From Streptomyces noursei (GTDB lineage Bacteria > Actinomycetota > Actinomycetes > Streptomycetales > Streptomycetaceae), in assembly GCF_016917755.1 (NCBI RefSeq), contig NZ_CP070326.1:806001-870000 (forward strand): DNA of 64,000 nt. The letters run 5' to 3'. Position numbers and translations under genes: made by a program. Positions 17,443-25,360 of this stretch are shown here, piece by piece (the stretch's first letter is position 1; every line of letters starts with the position of its first letter). The notes below the pieces were generated by a model, which was given only the letters and a program-made list of their open reading frames with translations, did no database searches and was not told the DNA's origin.

Positions 17443-18720
17443 ATGGAGACATCGAAACAAGACGCATCACCCCGGACGACGCCCCGAACACCTCCCGGGG
17501 TACCGCCCACGACCCGGCTGCGGGCCGCGCGGATGGCCACCTTCGCCTACTTCGCCCTCAACGGCTTCCTGATGGGCATGTGGATCGTCCACATCCCCGG
17601 CGTCGAGCACCGGGCGGGGATCAGCCATGCCGTCCTCGGCTGGCTCCTGCTGCTGCTCGGCGCGGGGGCCTTCGTCGGCATGCAGGTCGTCGGGCCGCTC
17701 ACCGACCGCTTCGGCGCCCGTACGGTCGTCCCGCTCAGCGCGGCACTGTGCAGCCTGACGCTGTTCCTGCCCGGACTGGCCGCGCACACCTGGACATTGG
17801 GGGCGGCTCTGCTGCTGCTCGGGGTCGGCAACGGCTGCCTGGACGTCAGCATGAACGCCCACGCCGTCCAGGTGGAACGCGGCTACCGACGCCCCGTCAT
17901 GTCCGCCTTCCACGCGACCTTCTCCATAGGTGGCGTGCTCGCCTCCCTGGTGGGCGCCCGCACACTCGCCCTGAACTGGAGCCCCGCGACGACCCTCGGC
18001 GCGGCGACCCTCCTTGGCCTGGCCGTCGCCGCCCTGGCCGCCCCGGCGCTCCTGCCGTCCACCGGATCGTCCGGCCCCGCCCCCGACTCCGGCGCCGGCA
18101 CCCCGGATGCCGCCGCCTCCCCACGGGCCCAACGCACCACCCCCCGGCACATCTGGATCCTGGCCGGCCTCGCCTTGATGATCATGCTGTGCGAGGGCGT
18201 GGCCAACGACTGGAGCGCACTCCACCTGCGCACCGTCCTGGACGCGCCCGCCGCCACCGCCGCCCTCGCCTACGGGGCCTTCGCCACCACCATGACCCTC
18301 GGTCGCTTCCTGGCCGACCGGGCGGCCGATCGCCTCGGCCCGGTACTCATCCTCCGCTACGGCGCCGCCATGGCCGCCGTCGGCCTGACCGCGGCGGCCC
18401 TCTCCCCCTGGATCCCCCTGGCCCTGGCCGGTTGGGCGGTGTTCGGCGCCGGCCTGTCCGGCTGCGTCCCCCAACTCTTCAGCGCCGCCGGCCACCTCGA
18501 CCCCGACAACGCCGGGGTCAACGTCTCCCGGGTCGCCGGCCTCGGCTACCTCGGCATGCTCGCCGGCCCCGCCGTCATAGGCCCCTTGACCCACCTCATA
18601 CCGCTCAACGTCACGCTCTTCCTGCCCGTGGCGTTCTGCGTCGTGGCCACCATCAGCGCAGGAGTCCTACACCCCCAACCCCCCTCGCCCGCCCCGCGCG
18701 AGACCGAACCGGCGGCATGA
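17443..18720 (+). CDS. MFS transporter
   Basis: 425 residues, 12 predicted membrane segments. The MFS loop 2-3 signature is GPLTDRFGAR, and GNGCLDVSMNAHAVQVER with FHATFSIGG matches the YbjJ/FucP-like sugar-type MFS branch. An Ala/Pro-rich cytoplasmic loop of about 35 residues separates the two six-helix halves. ATG 17443 has no clear ribosome-binding site and the 5' leader may be very short. Divergent from the DeoR-HAD operon, so probably an importer or exporter of the sugar sensed by DeoR. Confidence 0.87.
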   Translation: METSKQDASPRTTPRTPPGVPPTTRLRAARMATFAYFALNGFLMGMWIVHIPGVEHRAGISHAVLGWLLLLLGAGAFVGMQVVGPLTDRFGARTVVPLSAALCSLTLFLPGLAAHTWTLGAALLLLGVGNGCLDVSMNAHAVQVERGYRRPVMSAFHATFSIGGVLASLVGARTLALNWSPATTLGAATLLGLAVAALAAPALLPSTGSSGPAPDSGAGTPDAAASPRAQRTTPRHIWILAGLALMIMLCEGVANDWSALHLRTVLDAPAATAALAYGAFATTMTLGRFLADRAADRLGPVLILRYGAAMAAVGLTAAALSPWIPLALAGWAVFGAGLSGCVPQLFSAAGHLDPDNAGVNVSRVAGLGYLGMLAGPAVIGPLTHLIPLNVTLFLPVAFCVVATISAGVLHPQPPSPAPRETEPAA

Positions 18721-18764
18721 CGGACCACAACCCCATGGGAAATCACCGCTGTCGAGGAGAGGAG

Positions 18765-18777
18765 CCCCCCCCCCCCC
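18765..18777. repeat. C13 homopolymer tract
   Basis: Thirteen consecutive C in an intergenic region. Such tracts are error-prone in sequencing and prone to slippage; it does not interrupt a gene. Confidence 0.8.
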
Positions 18778-18823
18778 GGGATTTCCCGGACCGCACCGCG
18801 GACAGGCGGTTACGATCAACGTC

Positions 18824-18893
18824 CGTCGGTCACCGCCCGTCGATCACCATTCGCCGGTCGCCACTCGTCGGTCACCGTTCGTCGATCATCAGT
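18824..18893. repeat. five 14-bp tandem repeats upstream of alpha/beta hydrolase
   Basis: Five consecutive units of 14 bp: CGTCGGTCACCGCC, CGTCGATCACCATT, CGCCGGTCGCCACT, CGTCGGTCACCGTT and CGTCGATCATCAGT. The first nine bases are best conserved. The array ends 16 bases before the GTG start of the hydrolase gene, so it must lie in its promoter or leader. Confidence 0.8.
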
Positions 18894-18909
18894 CCAGGGG
18901 GCCGGAACC

Positions 18910-19701
18910 GTGCGCAACGCCGTAGTGACAACCGAAGGCGACCGAATCCGTTGGGTCGAACTTCCCGGGCAGGAACCCGCCCGCGTCTACCTGCACGGCC
19001 TGGGCGCCACATCGCCCGCCTACTTCGCGGAGATCGCGAGCCACCCCCTGCTGACCGGTCACCGTTCACTGCTGGTCGACCTGCTCGGTCACGGCATCAG
19101 CGACCGCCCCACGGACTTCGACTACACCCTTGAGGCACACGCGGACGCCCTCGCCAACGCACTGACCGCGGCGGGGGTCACCGGTGCACAGCTGATCGCC
19201 CACAGCATGGGCGGCTCGGTGGCCATCGTCCTGGCCGCCCGACACCCGCACTTGGTCTCCCGCCTGGTCCTGGTGGACGCCAACCTGGACCCCGTCCCGC
19301 CCCGGCCCGCCACCGGCGGCAGCAGCGGCATCGCCAACTACTCCGAGCAGGAATTCCTCGACGGCGGCTGGCAGGAGGTACGCGACTGGGTCGGCCCGCA
19401 CTGGTGGTCCACCATGCGCCTGACCGGCCGCGAGGCCCTGCACCGCAGCGCGGTCCACCTCGCCCGCGGCACCGTTCCCACCATGCGTGAACTCCTGCTG
19501 CGACTGCGGATTCCGCGCGCCTACCTCCTGCCGGAGGCCGACGGCCCGCTGCCCGGCGCCGACGCGCTCGCCGAGGCGGGGGTGGCCGTGGTCCCCATCC
19601 CGGACTGCGGACACAACATCATGCTGGACAACCCGGACGCCTTCGCCCGTGCCACCACGGCCGCGCTGGCCGCACCGGAGCACGGGCAGCAGCGGGCCTG
19701 A
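18910..19701 (+). CDS. alpha/beta-hydrolase
   Basis: 263 residues. Oxyanion-hole motif HGLGA near residue 30, nucleophile elbow AHSMGG near residues 100-105, acidic strand LVLVDAN, and a C-terminal catalytic His in IPDCGHNIMLDNP. This is a complete Ser-His-Asp type hydrolase, of the esterase/lipase or proline-iminopeptidase-like group; substrate unknown. GTG start at 18910 after CAGGGGG. The five-unit tandem repeat lies immediately upstream and may control it. Confidence 0.88.
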   Translation: MRNAVVTTEGDRIRWVELPGQEPARVYLHGLGATSPAYFAEIASHPLLTGHRSLLVDLLGHGISDRPTDFDYTLEAHADALANALTAAGVTGAQLIAHSMGGSVAIVLAARHPHLVSRLVLVDANLDPVPPRPATGGSSGIANYSEQEFLDGGWQEVRDWVGPHWWSTMRLTGREALHRSAVHLARGTVPTMRELLLRLRIPRAYLLPEADGPLPGADALAEAGVAVVPIPDCGHNIMLDNPDAFARATTAALAAPEHGQQRA

Positions 19702-19714
19702 CGCCTGACGCCCG

Positions 19715-19873
19715 TCAGTCGCGTCGGTCCTTCGTGCGCCCGACCCTCCGCCAGATCAGGGTCATGCCCGCCGCCAATACCCCGAGGGCCGCCAACACGA
19801 TGACGATCTTGATGACGCGATCCAGCAGCAGGTGCTGAAGCAGTTCGGACGATCCCGCCGCGAGGCCGGTCAT
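19715..19873 (-). CDS. 52-residue membrane protein, translationally coupled
   Basis: A small gene. From ATG 19873 it reads MTGLAAGSSELLQHLLLDRV, then a single membrane helix (IVIVLAALGVLAAGMTLI) and a basic tail WRRVGRTKDRRD before the stop. Its ATG overlaps the TGA of the upstream 79-residue gene by four bases, which supports it as real despite its size. Function unknown. The pair is divergent from a TetR gene and shares its double operator, so it is probably derepressed by that regulator's ligand, perhaps membrane stress. Confidence 0.68.
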   Translation of the reverse strand: MTGLAAGSSELLQHLLLDRVIKIVIVLAALGVLAAGMTLIWRRVGRTKDRRD

Positions 19874-20109
19874 CGCCAGCCGCCCCGGCGCCGGGGCCGG
19901 GACGCTCCGCGCTGCCCACCCTCTTCCAGCCGCCGGGCGGCAGCACGCACCCCGGCCCGCATCACGGGGTCGGCGTACCGGCGCACATCGTCGAGCCTGC
20001 CCCGCCGCTTGAGGGCCAGGGCGACGGCGAAGACCAGCAGCGCCAGCACCACCAGACCGCCCACGATCACCCCGAACCTGACCAGCATGAAATTGAGGTA
20101 CGTCTCCAC
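19870..20109 (-). CDS. 79-residue membrane protein, TetR-controlled
   Basis: GTG start at 20109 preceded by GGAGGG at good spacing. One membrane segment near residues 10-32 (FGVIVGGLVVLALLVFAVAL), followed by a strongly basic cytoplasmic tail (LKRRGRLDDVRRYADPVM ... RPRRRGGWR). No family recognised. It is first in a two-gene operon with the 52-residue protein and divergent from the TetR gene at 20191. Confidence 0.72.
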   Translation of the reverse strand: METYLNFMLVRFGVIVGGLVVLALLVFAVALALKRRGRLDDVRRYADPVMRAGVRAAARRLEEGGQRGASRPRRRGGWR

Positions 20110-20131
20110 GAAGAACCCTCCACCCGTTCTG

Positions 20132-20180
20132 TCACGCCTGTGATAAATACCTGCACTCCCGTTGTATCACAGGCGTGATA
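20132..20180. promoter_or_regulatory. twin TetR operators
   Basis: TCACGCCTGTGATA at 20132-20145 and its exact reverse complement TATCACAGGCGTGA at 20165-20178. Each copy is itself a palindrome (TATCAC-AGGC-GTGATA at 20165-20180), so two dimer sites flank the divergent start region. They lie 11 bases upstream of the TetR start codon and about 22 upstream of the membrane-protein start. Confidence 0.8.
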
Positions 20181-20190
20181 GAAAGGCTCC

Positions 20191-20835
20191 ATGCCCAAGC
20201 ATGTGGATCCGGAGGCCCGCCGACGCCTCGTCGTCGACGCACTGTTCCGCGTCGTCGTCCGCGACGGCCTCCAGCGCACCTCATTGCGCGCCGTCGCGGC
20301 CGAAGCGGAACTCAACATCGGCTCCCTGCGGCACTACTTCGCCAGTCAGCACGACCTGATGCACTTCGCGATGCAGTCGATGCTCGACCGGGTCAGCGAC
20401 AGACTGCTCGACCACATCGACCGGATCGGCGACCTGAGCCGCTACCCCCGCACCGAACAACTCCGGCTCACCGTCGAACTCCTGGCGGAGTTCCTTCCGC
20501 TCGACGAGAGCCGCCACGCCGAGGTCACCGTCTTCCTCGACTTCAACACCGCCACCCGCACCAACCCGGCCCTCCGCGACCTGTCCCGCCAGACCGCGGA
20601 AGGCACCAGGCACCTGGTACACCGCGTCCTCAGCCGACTCGACGCATCGGGCACCCTGCGCCCCGGCCTCGACCTCACCATCGAAACCGAACGACTGACG
20701 GCACTCCTGGACGGACTCGGCCTCAGCACCGTCCTGCATCCCGACCTCCTCGCCCCACAGGCATGCCTGGACGTGCTGGTCACACACCTGGGCAATCTGT
20801 CACTGCCCACCGAGACCCTGACAAGGGGACGGTAA
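20191..20835 (+). CDS. TetR-family transcriptional regulator
   Basis: 214 residues. HTH near residues 32-52: SLRAVAAEAELNIGSLRHYF. The C-terminal domain resembles the BetI-like/TetR_C_6 group: HAEVTVFLDFNTATRTNPAL, then ALLDGLGLSTVLHPDLL. ATG 20191. It is divergent from two coupled small membrane proteins and flanked by twin operators, so it probably represses both directions. The last eight codons plus stop lie in a 24-bp duplicated segment. Confidence 0.9.
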   Translation: MPKHVDPEARRRLVVDALFRVVVRDGLQRTSLRAVAAEAELNIGSLRHYFASQHDLMHFAMQSMLDRVSDRLLDHIDRIGDLSRYPRTEQLRLTVELLAEFLPLDESRHAEVTVFLDFNTATRTNPALRDLSRQTAEGTRHLVHRVLSRLDASGTLRPGLDLTIETERLTALLDGLGLSTVLHPDLLAPQACLDVLVTHLGNLSLPTETLTRGR

Positions 20836-20859
20836 GAGACCCTGGCAAGGGGACGGTAA
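20812..20859. repeat. 24-bp tandem duplication spanning a stop codon
   Basis: Two head-to-tail copies, 20812-20835 and 20836-20859, beginning GAGACCCTG and ending GGGGACGGTAA, with one mismatch. The first copy holds the end and TAA stop of the TetR gene; the second repeats the same frame and stop. Confidence 0.85.
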
Positions 20860-21127
20860 GCACCCCACAGGGAGCGGGACTTCCGCGACTGCCGACATCT
20901 GCGACGCCTACGACACCTGCGACTCCTGCTCAACCCACGGAATGCATGGAGCGCCTGGAGTGGACGGAATGGATGGAGTGCATGCAACGGACGGAAACGC
21001 TCGGACGGACAGGCACCAGGGGACGCACGAGACCCGCGGCACTTGCAGGCCCCACGGCGCTGGCGGCACTTGCGGATCTTCCTTCCAGGGATTACTCCTA
21101 GGGGATCCGAAATGCGAGTGAGGAGAG
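20860..21127. other. intergenic low-complexity region
   Basis: About 270 bases with short purine-rich repeats (TGGAGTGGACGGAATGGATGG near 20959) and no credible gene. A ribosome-binding site AGGAGAG at its right end serves the RidA gene. Confidence 0.4.
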
Positions 21128-21130
21128 TTG

Positions 21131-21526
21131 ATGCAGCACTTCGTCCGGCCTGAGGGCACGCCGCCGGTCAACAACTACAGCCATGCGGTGGCGTTCACCG
21201 GCCCGATGGTCGTGGTCTCCGGACAGGTCCCCGTGGACAGCACCGGCCAAGTGGTCGGCGAAGGGGACCCCGAGGCCCAGATACACCAGATCTACGCGAA
21301 CCTCGCCACGGCCCTGAAGGCAGCCGGCTCGGACCTCGACCACATCGTCAAGCTGACGGTGTATCTGACCGACCTGGCGGATCTGGACACGTTCCGCCGG
21401 GTCCGGGACGAGTACCAGGATGCCACGCGCCCGCCGGCCTGTTCGTTGGTCAAGGTCGCCGGGCTGGTCCATCCGGCGTTCCGCGCCGAGGTCGAGGCAT
21501 GGGCAGTGGTCCCGACCGCGTCCTGA
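21131..21526 (+). CDS. ridA: RidA-family (YjgF/YER057c) enamine/imine deaminase
   Basis: 131 residues, the standard RidA length. Core motifs: VVVSGQVPVDSTGQVVG near residue 28, a helix QIYANLATALKAAGSDLDHI, and LVKVAGLVHPAFRAEVEAWA at the C-terminus. The Arg that contacts the substrate carboxylate in RidA proper is not clearly kept (the site reads ATRPPACSLV), so it may be a Rid2-7 type. ATG 21131 follows AGGAGAG. Single gene, convergent with the kinase gene. Confidence 0.85.
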   Translation: MQHFVRPEGTPPVNNYSHAVAFTGPMVVVSGQVPVDSTGQVVGEGDPEAQIHQIYANLATALKAAGSDLDHIVKLTVYLTDLADLDTFRRVRDEYQDATRPPACSLVKVAGLVHPAFRAEVEAWAVVPTAS

Positions 21527-21575
21527 GCACGCGCCCGTCCGGCGTGCGCGGGTGCAGACACCGGCACCGGATACG

Positions 21576-22364
21576 TCAGGGCGCGGCCGGCAGGCGGTCG
21601 AGGACCCCGTCCAGTCCGCTACTGACCGTGTGCGGGTCGCCGAGGTCCAACCCGTGGGTGACCTCGTACCAGGGCCCCAAGCGATGCCAGAGCAGGGCGC
21701 GTTGGCGGAGTTGAGGGGTGGCGGGATAGGTGGCCGCGAGGGCTTCGGCGAACACGGACGGGGTGGCGTGCAGCGCCCAGGCAAGGTCGATGGCGGGGTC
21801 GCCGATGTGGACGTCACCGAAGTCGATGACGCCGGTGAGGTCGCCGTCCCGGGCCAGGACGTGTTCGGGACCGAGGTCGCCGTGGACGAGGGTGTGGGCC
21901 GGCAGCGCTGTCACCTCAGCGAGCAGGGCGGCGGCCGGGGCGCGCCGGTCGGCGGGGAGCAGCGGCAGGACACGGGAGGTGAACTCCCCTACCACAGCGG
22001 CGCGTTCGCCGCGTACCTGCGATGCGGACGGCACTCCGCACGGTTCCGCTTCCGCCGTGTCGGCGGCGTGCAGGGCGCGGAGGAAGTCGCCGAGTCGGCG
22101 CCCCTGCGCGGCGGTCGGTGCCGGGAGCGGTTCGCCTGGGACAAGGGCATGCCGGACGACCAGCGGCTCCTCGGTCACGACGACAGGCACCGGAACGGGC
22201 AGCGGCAGCTGCGGAGCGAGCCACGGCATCAGCCTCGTCTCCATGACCAGTTGCCCGGCGACCTCCGGACGGCGGGGACGACGCTCGACCCACCGCCCGG
22301 CGACCAGGCGCGCCTCGCTGTCCCATCCGTCGGAGAAGGTCGTGATCGCGGAGTCGGTGGACAT
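21576..22364 (-). CDS. aminoglycoside/macrolide phosphotransferase-family kinase
   Basis: 262 residues from ATG 22364. The catalytic loop reads LVHGDLGPEHVL, so the general base Asp is present and the usual Asn position is His, as in several actinobacterial Mph-like enzymes. The metal-binding strand VIDFGDVHIGDPAIDLAW is intact. The family phosphorylates hydroxyls of antibiotics or small metabolites. Context gives no hint whether it is a resistance enzyme. Confidence 0.82.
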   Translation of the reverse strand: MSTDSAITTFSDGWDSEARLVAGRWVERRPRRPEVAGQLVMETRLMPWLAPQLPLPVPVPVVVTEEPLVVRHALVPGEPLPAPTAAQGRRLGDFLRALHAADTAEAEPCGVPSASQVRGERAAVVGEFTSRVLPLLPADRRAPAAALLAEVTALPAHTLVHGDLGPEHVLARDGDLTGVIDFGDVHIGDPAIDLAWALHATPSVFAEALAATYPATPQLRQRALLWHRLGPWYEVTHGLDLGDPHTVSSGLDGVLDRLPAAP

Positions 22365-22436
22365 GGCGCCACGGTAGATCACCACCGGGTGGTCCACCCA
22401 CGAATTTTCGGCAGTCCGCTGCCTCCGCCGGCATCA

Positions 22437-22533
22437 GGCCGCCAACATGAGGCCGGCCGGCACAGGGCTGCCGATGCAAGGCCGCCCAGACAAGGCCGCC
22501 GGTACAAGGCCGCCGACGTAAGGCCGCCGATGG
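22437..22533. repeat. seven 14-bp tandem repeats
   Basis: Units of about 14 bp with consensus GGCCGCCnnnnCAA (for example GGCCGCCCAGACAA, GGCCGCCGGTACAA, GGCCGCCGACGTAA), with one extra base after the second unit. They lie between the kinase start and a LysR remnant. The period equals that of the array at 18.8 kb but the sequence differs. Confidence 0.75.
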
Positions 22534-22563
22534 CGGTCCGCGCTGCGCGCCACAATGCGGCGC

Positions 22564-22650
22564 ATGGATGGCCGACAGCTGGCGCACTTCCTCGCGATCG
22601 TCGATCACGGCGGCTTCACCGGGGCTGCGTCCGCGCTGTCCAGTCAGGAG
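22564..22650 (+). pseudogene. remnant of a LysR-family regulator N-terminus
   Basis: ATG 22564 opens with MDGRQLAHFLAIVDHGGFTG, continuing AASALS, which is the start of a LysR HTH. Homology stops exactly where the second helix (SQPxLSQxI) should follow; the frame then runs through unrelated sequence. Only about 27 codons remain. It is a decayed gene, not a functional regulator. Confidence 0.7.
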
Positions 22651-22798
22651 GTCAGCCAGCCACCAGGTGGCACAACTCCCCATGCCTGCCTGCTTTTTGG
22701 TGGGGTGGACCATACCTCCTCAGGTGGGGACGCCTGGAGTCGGAAGACTGGGGCTGGCTGGATTCTCTTCCGCGTGGCGGCTCCGTAGCGTCACCGCC

Positions 22799-23755
22799 AT
22801 GACGAGTCCCTCAGCGACGAATCTCCCAGCAGCGCGGGAACCCGTACAGCGGCGGCGCGGGCCGGTGGTCTACCTGGTGATTGCCAATCTGGGTATGTGG
22901 ATCGCGATGTCGCCGCTGCTGCTCAGCGGGTTCCGGCGTGGGAGTGCGCGAGAGGAGACCAGCACCCTGGCGGAGGTCTGCATCGCGGCGGCGATGTTCG
23001 CGCCGGCGCTCGCCGCGATCTTCGTGGCCCGCCTGGTCGAACCGGGCGGTCGGATGCGGGACGCACTGGCCCTGCAGTGGCCCAGCCCCTGGGGGCGTGG
23101 CGTACGAGCCTGTCTGATGGGTCTCGCCGTGCCTGCCGGTCTGACCGCTGCCGCACTCGCCATCGGCACCGCCGTCGGGGCCTACCCGCTGGGTGAACTG
23201 CACTGGGGCACGCTGGGCGGTTGGGCAGGCGGAATGCTGGTGCAGATCGTGGTGTCACTGCCACTGTTCTTCGGCGAGGAACTGGGTTGGCAGGGCTACC
23301 TGTTCCCCCGCCTGGCCCGGGCCGGCGGCGGTACGCACCTGCTGCGCGCGTACCTGCTCACCGGCTGCGCCTTCGCGCTCTGGCACCTGCCCACGCTGCT
23401 CATGGGCGGGCAGTACCCCGGCCGGCCGTGGTACGTCTCGGTGCCCGCGATGCTGGTGAGCTGCACGCTCATCCTGCCGGTCTTCACCTGGTTGCGGCTG
23501 CGCTCGGGCTCGGTACTTCCCGCCGTGCTCGCGCACGCCTTCGTCAGCTCGGCGAGTGTCGGCATGGTCAAGGAATTCGCCGACCCGACCGCCACACTGG
23601 ACCCGCTGCACATGGGACTCACCGGTTGGCCCGGCTGGATCGCGTCGGGCACGCTGGTCACCTTCCTCGCCCTCACCGGCCGACTCCGCACCCCACCCCA
23701 CGCCCCAATCTCCGGCCCCATCCCCACCGGCCGACCCGTCGCCAAGGGCGCATGA
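22799..23755 (+). CDS. CPBP-family intramembrane metalloprotease
   Basis: 318 residues, about eight membrane segments. Motif 1 is FFGEELGWQGYLFPRL near residue 160 (EExxW-type glutamates), motif 2 is ALWHLPTLLMGG near residue 198, and a third His is in VLAHAFVSSASVG. These are the three conserved sites of CAAX-processing/bacteriocin-processing (Abi, CPBP) proteases. ATG 22799. Function unknown; relatives process prenylated or peptide substrates or act in immunity to peptides. No peptide gene is evident beside it. Confidence 0.88.
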   Translation: MTSPSATNLPAAREPVQRRRGPVVYLVIANLGMWIAMSPLLLSGFRRGSAREETSTLAEVCIAAAMFAPALAAIFVARLVEPGGRMRDALALQWPSPWGRGVRACLMGLAVPAGLTAAALAIGTAVGAYPLGELHWGTLGGWAGGMLVQIVVSLPLFFGEELGWQGYLFPRLARAGGGTHLLRAYLLTGCAFALWHLPTLLMGGQYPGRPWYVSVPAMLVSCTLILPVFTWLRLRSGSVLPAVLAHAFVSSASVGMVKEFADPTATLDPLHMGLTGWPGWIASGTLVTFLALTGRLRTPPHAPISGPIPTGRPVAKGA

Positions 23756-23854
23756 CGGGGAGGCGGCCGGCGGCGACGGGGTGCGAGGCAGCGGCAACCT
23801 CGAATGGGAGAGCCAGTCAGCCCTGGCACTCTCCGCCTCACCGCCCCCACACAG

Positions 23855-24811
23855 TCAGCACCCAGGCCCGGGAACACCCGACGATGCGGCCGGCCGCAAG
23901 ACCTGCGTGGCGAAGTCGTCGGCCGAGCGCGGTGGCCGGCCGAGGACACGCTGGACGCCCTCGCCCAGGCCCGCCACGCCCTCGCGGCGATAGTTCGTGT
24001 ACAGGTCGTGCAGTCCGTCGATGGTCTGTGGGGAGACTCCGCGCTCGGCCAACCCGGCGCGCCAGGCATCGTCCAGTGGTACGTCGACGTGCCGCACCGG
24101 CACACCGAGCGCGTTCCCGAAGGAGGCGGCGAGCTCGGCCAGGGTCAGTACCGCGGGGCCGCTGATCTCTATCGCGCCGCCCACCGGCCGGTCCGCGAGG
24201 AGTTCGGCGACCGCGACGTCGGCGATGTCGCGTACGTCCACATAGCCGCGGGCACCGGGCCCGGCCGGATCAGCGAGCGCGCCCCGCGCGATGGCGGGTG
24301 CCGCGGTCAGGAAGTTCTGGAGGAAGCGGTCGGGTTGAAGCACCGTCAGCTCCGCGATGCCGGCGTCGCGCAGACGGTCGGTGATGACGTCGTGGTTGCC
24401 GGTCACCGCGTCGGGGGCGATGCCGGAGCCGAACCGCCGGGCGCCGAGTTTGACGATCCGCCGTACGCCGGCTTCGACGGCGGCCAGGCCGAGGGTGGTC
24501 TCCGCGGCGATCTGGTCCTCGGCGAAGGGGTGCGCGAGGAAGAGCCGCTCCACACCCTCGACCGCGCGTCGCACGTCCTCGGCGTTGGTTGCGTCCCCGC
24601 GGAAGACCTTCCCGCGCACCGCTCCTTCCAGCGCCTGGGCGGTCGCCGCCGAACGCACCAGAAAGCGCACGTCGCTCCGGTCTCGCAACGCCTCGGTCAC
24701 ATGGCGGCCCACCACCCCCCGCGGCGTGGTCACCAACACGGTCACAGTCTCGGGCTCGGGCCCGGACGCAGTGTCGGTCCCGTGCTCGGGCTGAGTCGTA
24801 TGTGCAGTCAT
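23855..24811 (-). CDS. NmrA/atypical SDR NAD(P)-binding protein
   Basis: 318 residues. The N-terminal Rossmann fold reads VTVLVTTPRGVVGRHVTEAL, a shifted GxxGxxG, followed by VRFLVRSAATAQAL as the cofactor-specificity segment. The later VKLGARRFGSG and LTVLQPDRFLQNFL match NmrA-like/atypical SDR proteins, which act as redox sensors or isoflavone-reductase-like enzymes. ATG 24811 follows GGAGGAAG; a GTG at 24817 is in frame. An ArsR gene ends 145 bases upstream on the same strand and may control it. Confidence 0.85.
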   Translation of the reverse strand: MTAHTTQPEHGTDTASGPEPETVTVLVTTPRGVVGRHVTEALRDRSDVRFLVRSAATAQALEGAVRGKVFRGDATNAEDVRRAVEGVERLFLAHPFAEDQIAAETTLGLAAVEAGVRRIVKLGARRFGSGIAPDAVTGNHDVITDRLRDAGIAELTVLQPDRFLQNFLTAAPAIARGALADPAGPGARGYVDVRDIADVAVAELLADRPVGGAIEISGPAVLTLAELAASFGNALGVPVRHVDVPLDDAWRAGLAERGVSPQTIDGLHDLYTNYRREGVAGLGEGVQRVLGRPPRSADDFATQVLRPAASSGVPGPGC

Positions 24812-24839
24812 CGACACTTCCTCCCTCTACAGCTACGGC

Positions 24840-24867
24840 GATCAGTGAACAGCGATCAGCGATCAGC
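24840..24867. repeat. 7-bp tandem repeats upstream of NmrA gene
   Basis: GATCAGT, GAACAGC, GATCAGC, GATCAGC in tandem, just upstream of the NmrA ribosome-binding site. Could be promoter-associated or drift. Confidence 0.6.
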
Positions 24868-24956
24868 GATGGGAAAGGGATTCGGAACCGTGGGTGTCGT
24901 CGGCTGTGTGCGCCGGGACTGTGACCGTGGTGGCGCGGAGGGGTGGGGCCGTGGCT

Positions 24957-25301
24957 CTACAACGTCTGTCCGAGCGCGGCGACGAACTGGGCAATGCGCT
25001 GCTCGTCGCGCTTGTAGTGGGTCCACTTGCCCACCCTCGTCGCCAGCACCAACCCCGCTCGCTGGAGTTCGGCCATGTACGCCGACACCGTTGACTGGGC
25101 GAGTCCTGCCTTGGCCTGGATGTGGCTCACGCAGACCCCGACTTCGAGCGGGTCGGCGATGGTCTCCATACCTGCGAAGTTGCGGATGGGATCCCGCAAC
25201 CACAGCAGCATCTGCAGGCGCATCGGATTCGCCAGCGCCCGCAATGCGTCGACCACGTCGGGATCCGGTGTGGTCGCGTTTGCAGTCGCCGTGTCTGTCA
25301 C
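24957..25301 (-). CDS. ArsR-family winged-helix regulator
   Basis: 114 residues from GTG 25301; an upstream ATG 25316 is possible. DALRALANPMRLQMLLWL is the ArsR first helix pair, and VSHIQAKAGLAQSTVSAYMA is the recognition helix followed by LQRAGLVLATRVGKWTHYK as the wing. No CVC-type metal motif; the single Cys is in GVCVSHI. It may be a non-metal sensor. Same strand as NmrA and probably its regulator. Confidence 0.88.
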   Translation of the reverse strand: MTDTATANATTPDPDVVDALRALANPMRLQMLLWLRDPIRNFAGMETIADPLEVGVCVSHIQAKAGLAQSTVSAYMAELQRAGLVLATRVGKWTHYKRDEQRIAQFVAALGQTL

Positions 25302-25360
25302 GCCCCCAGGGTACAAGCCGAGACCGACATTTCGAAGAATCCCGATTTGTCATGCCTGGC

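Noticed and set aside
22564..22788. LysR-like start considered as a functional small DNA-binding protein.
   Set aside because: Only half of the HTH is present, and the rest of the frame shows no structure or homology.
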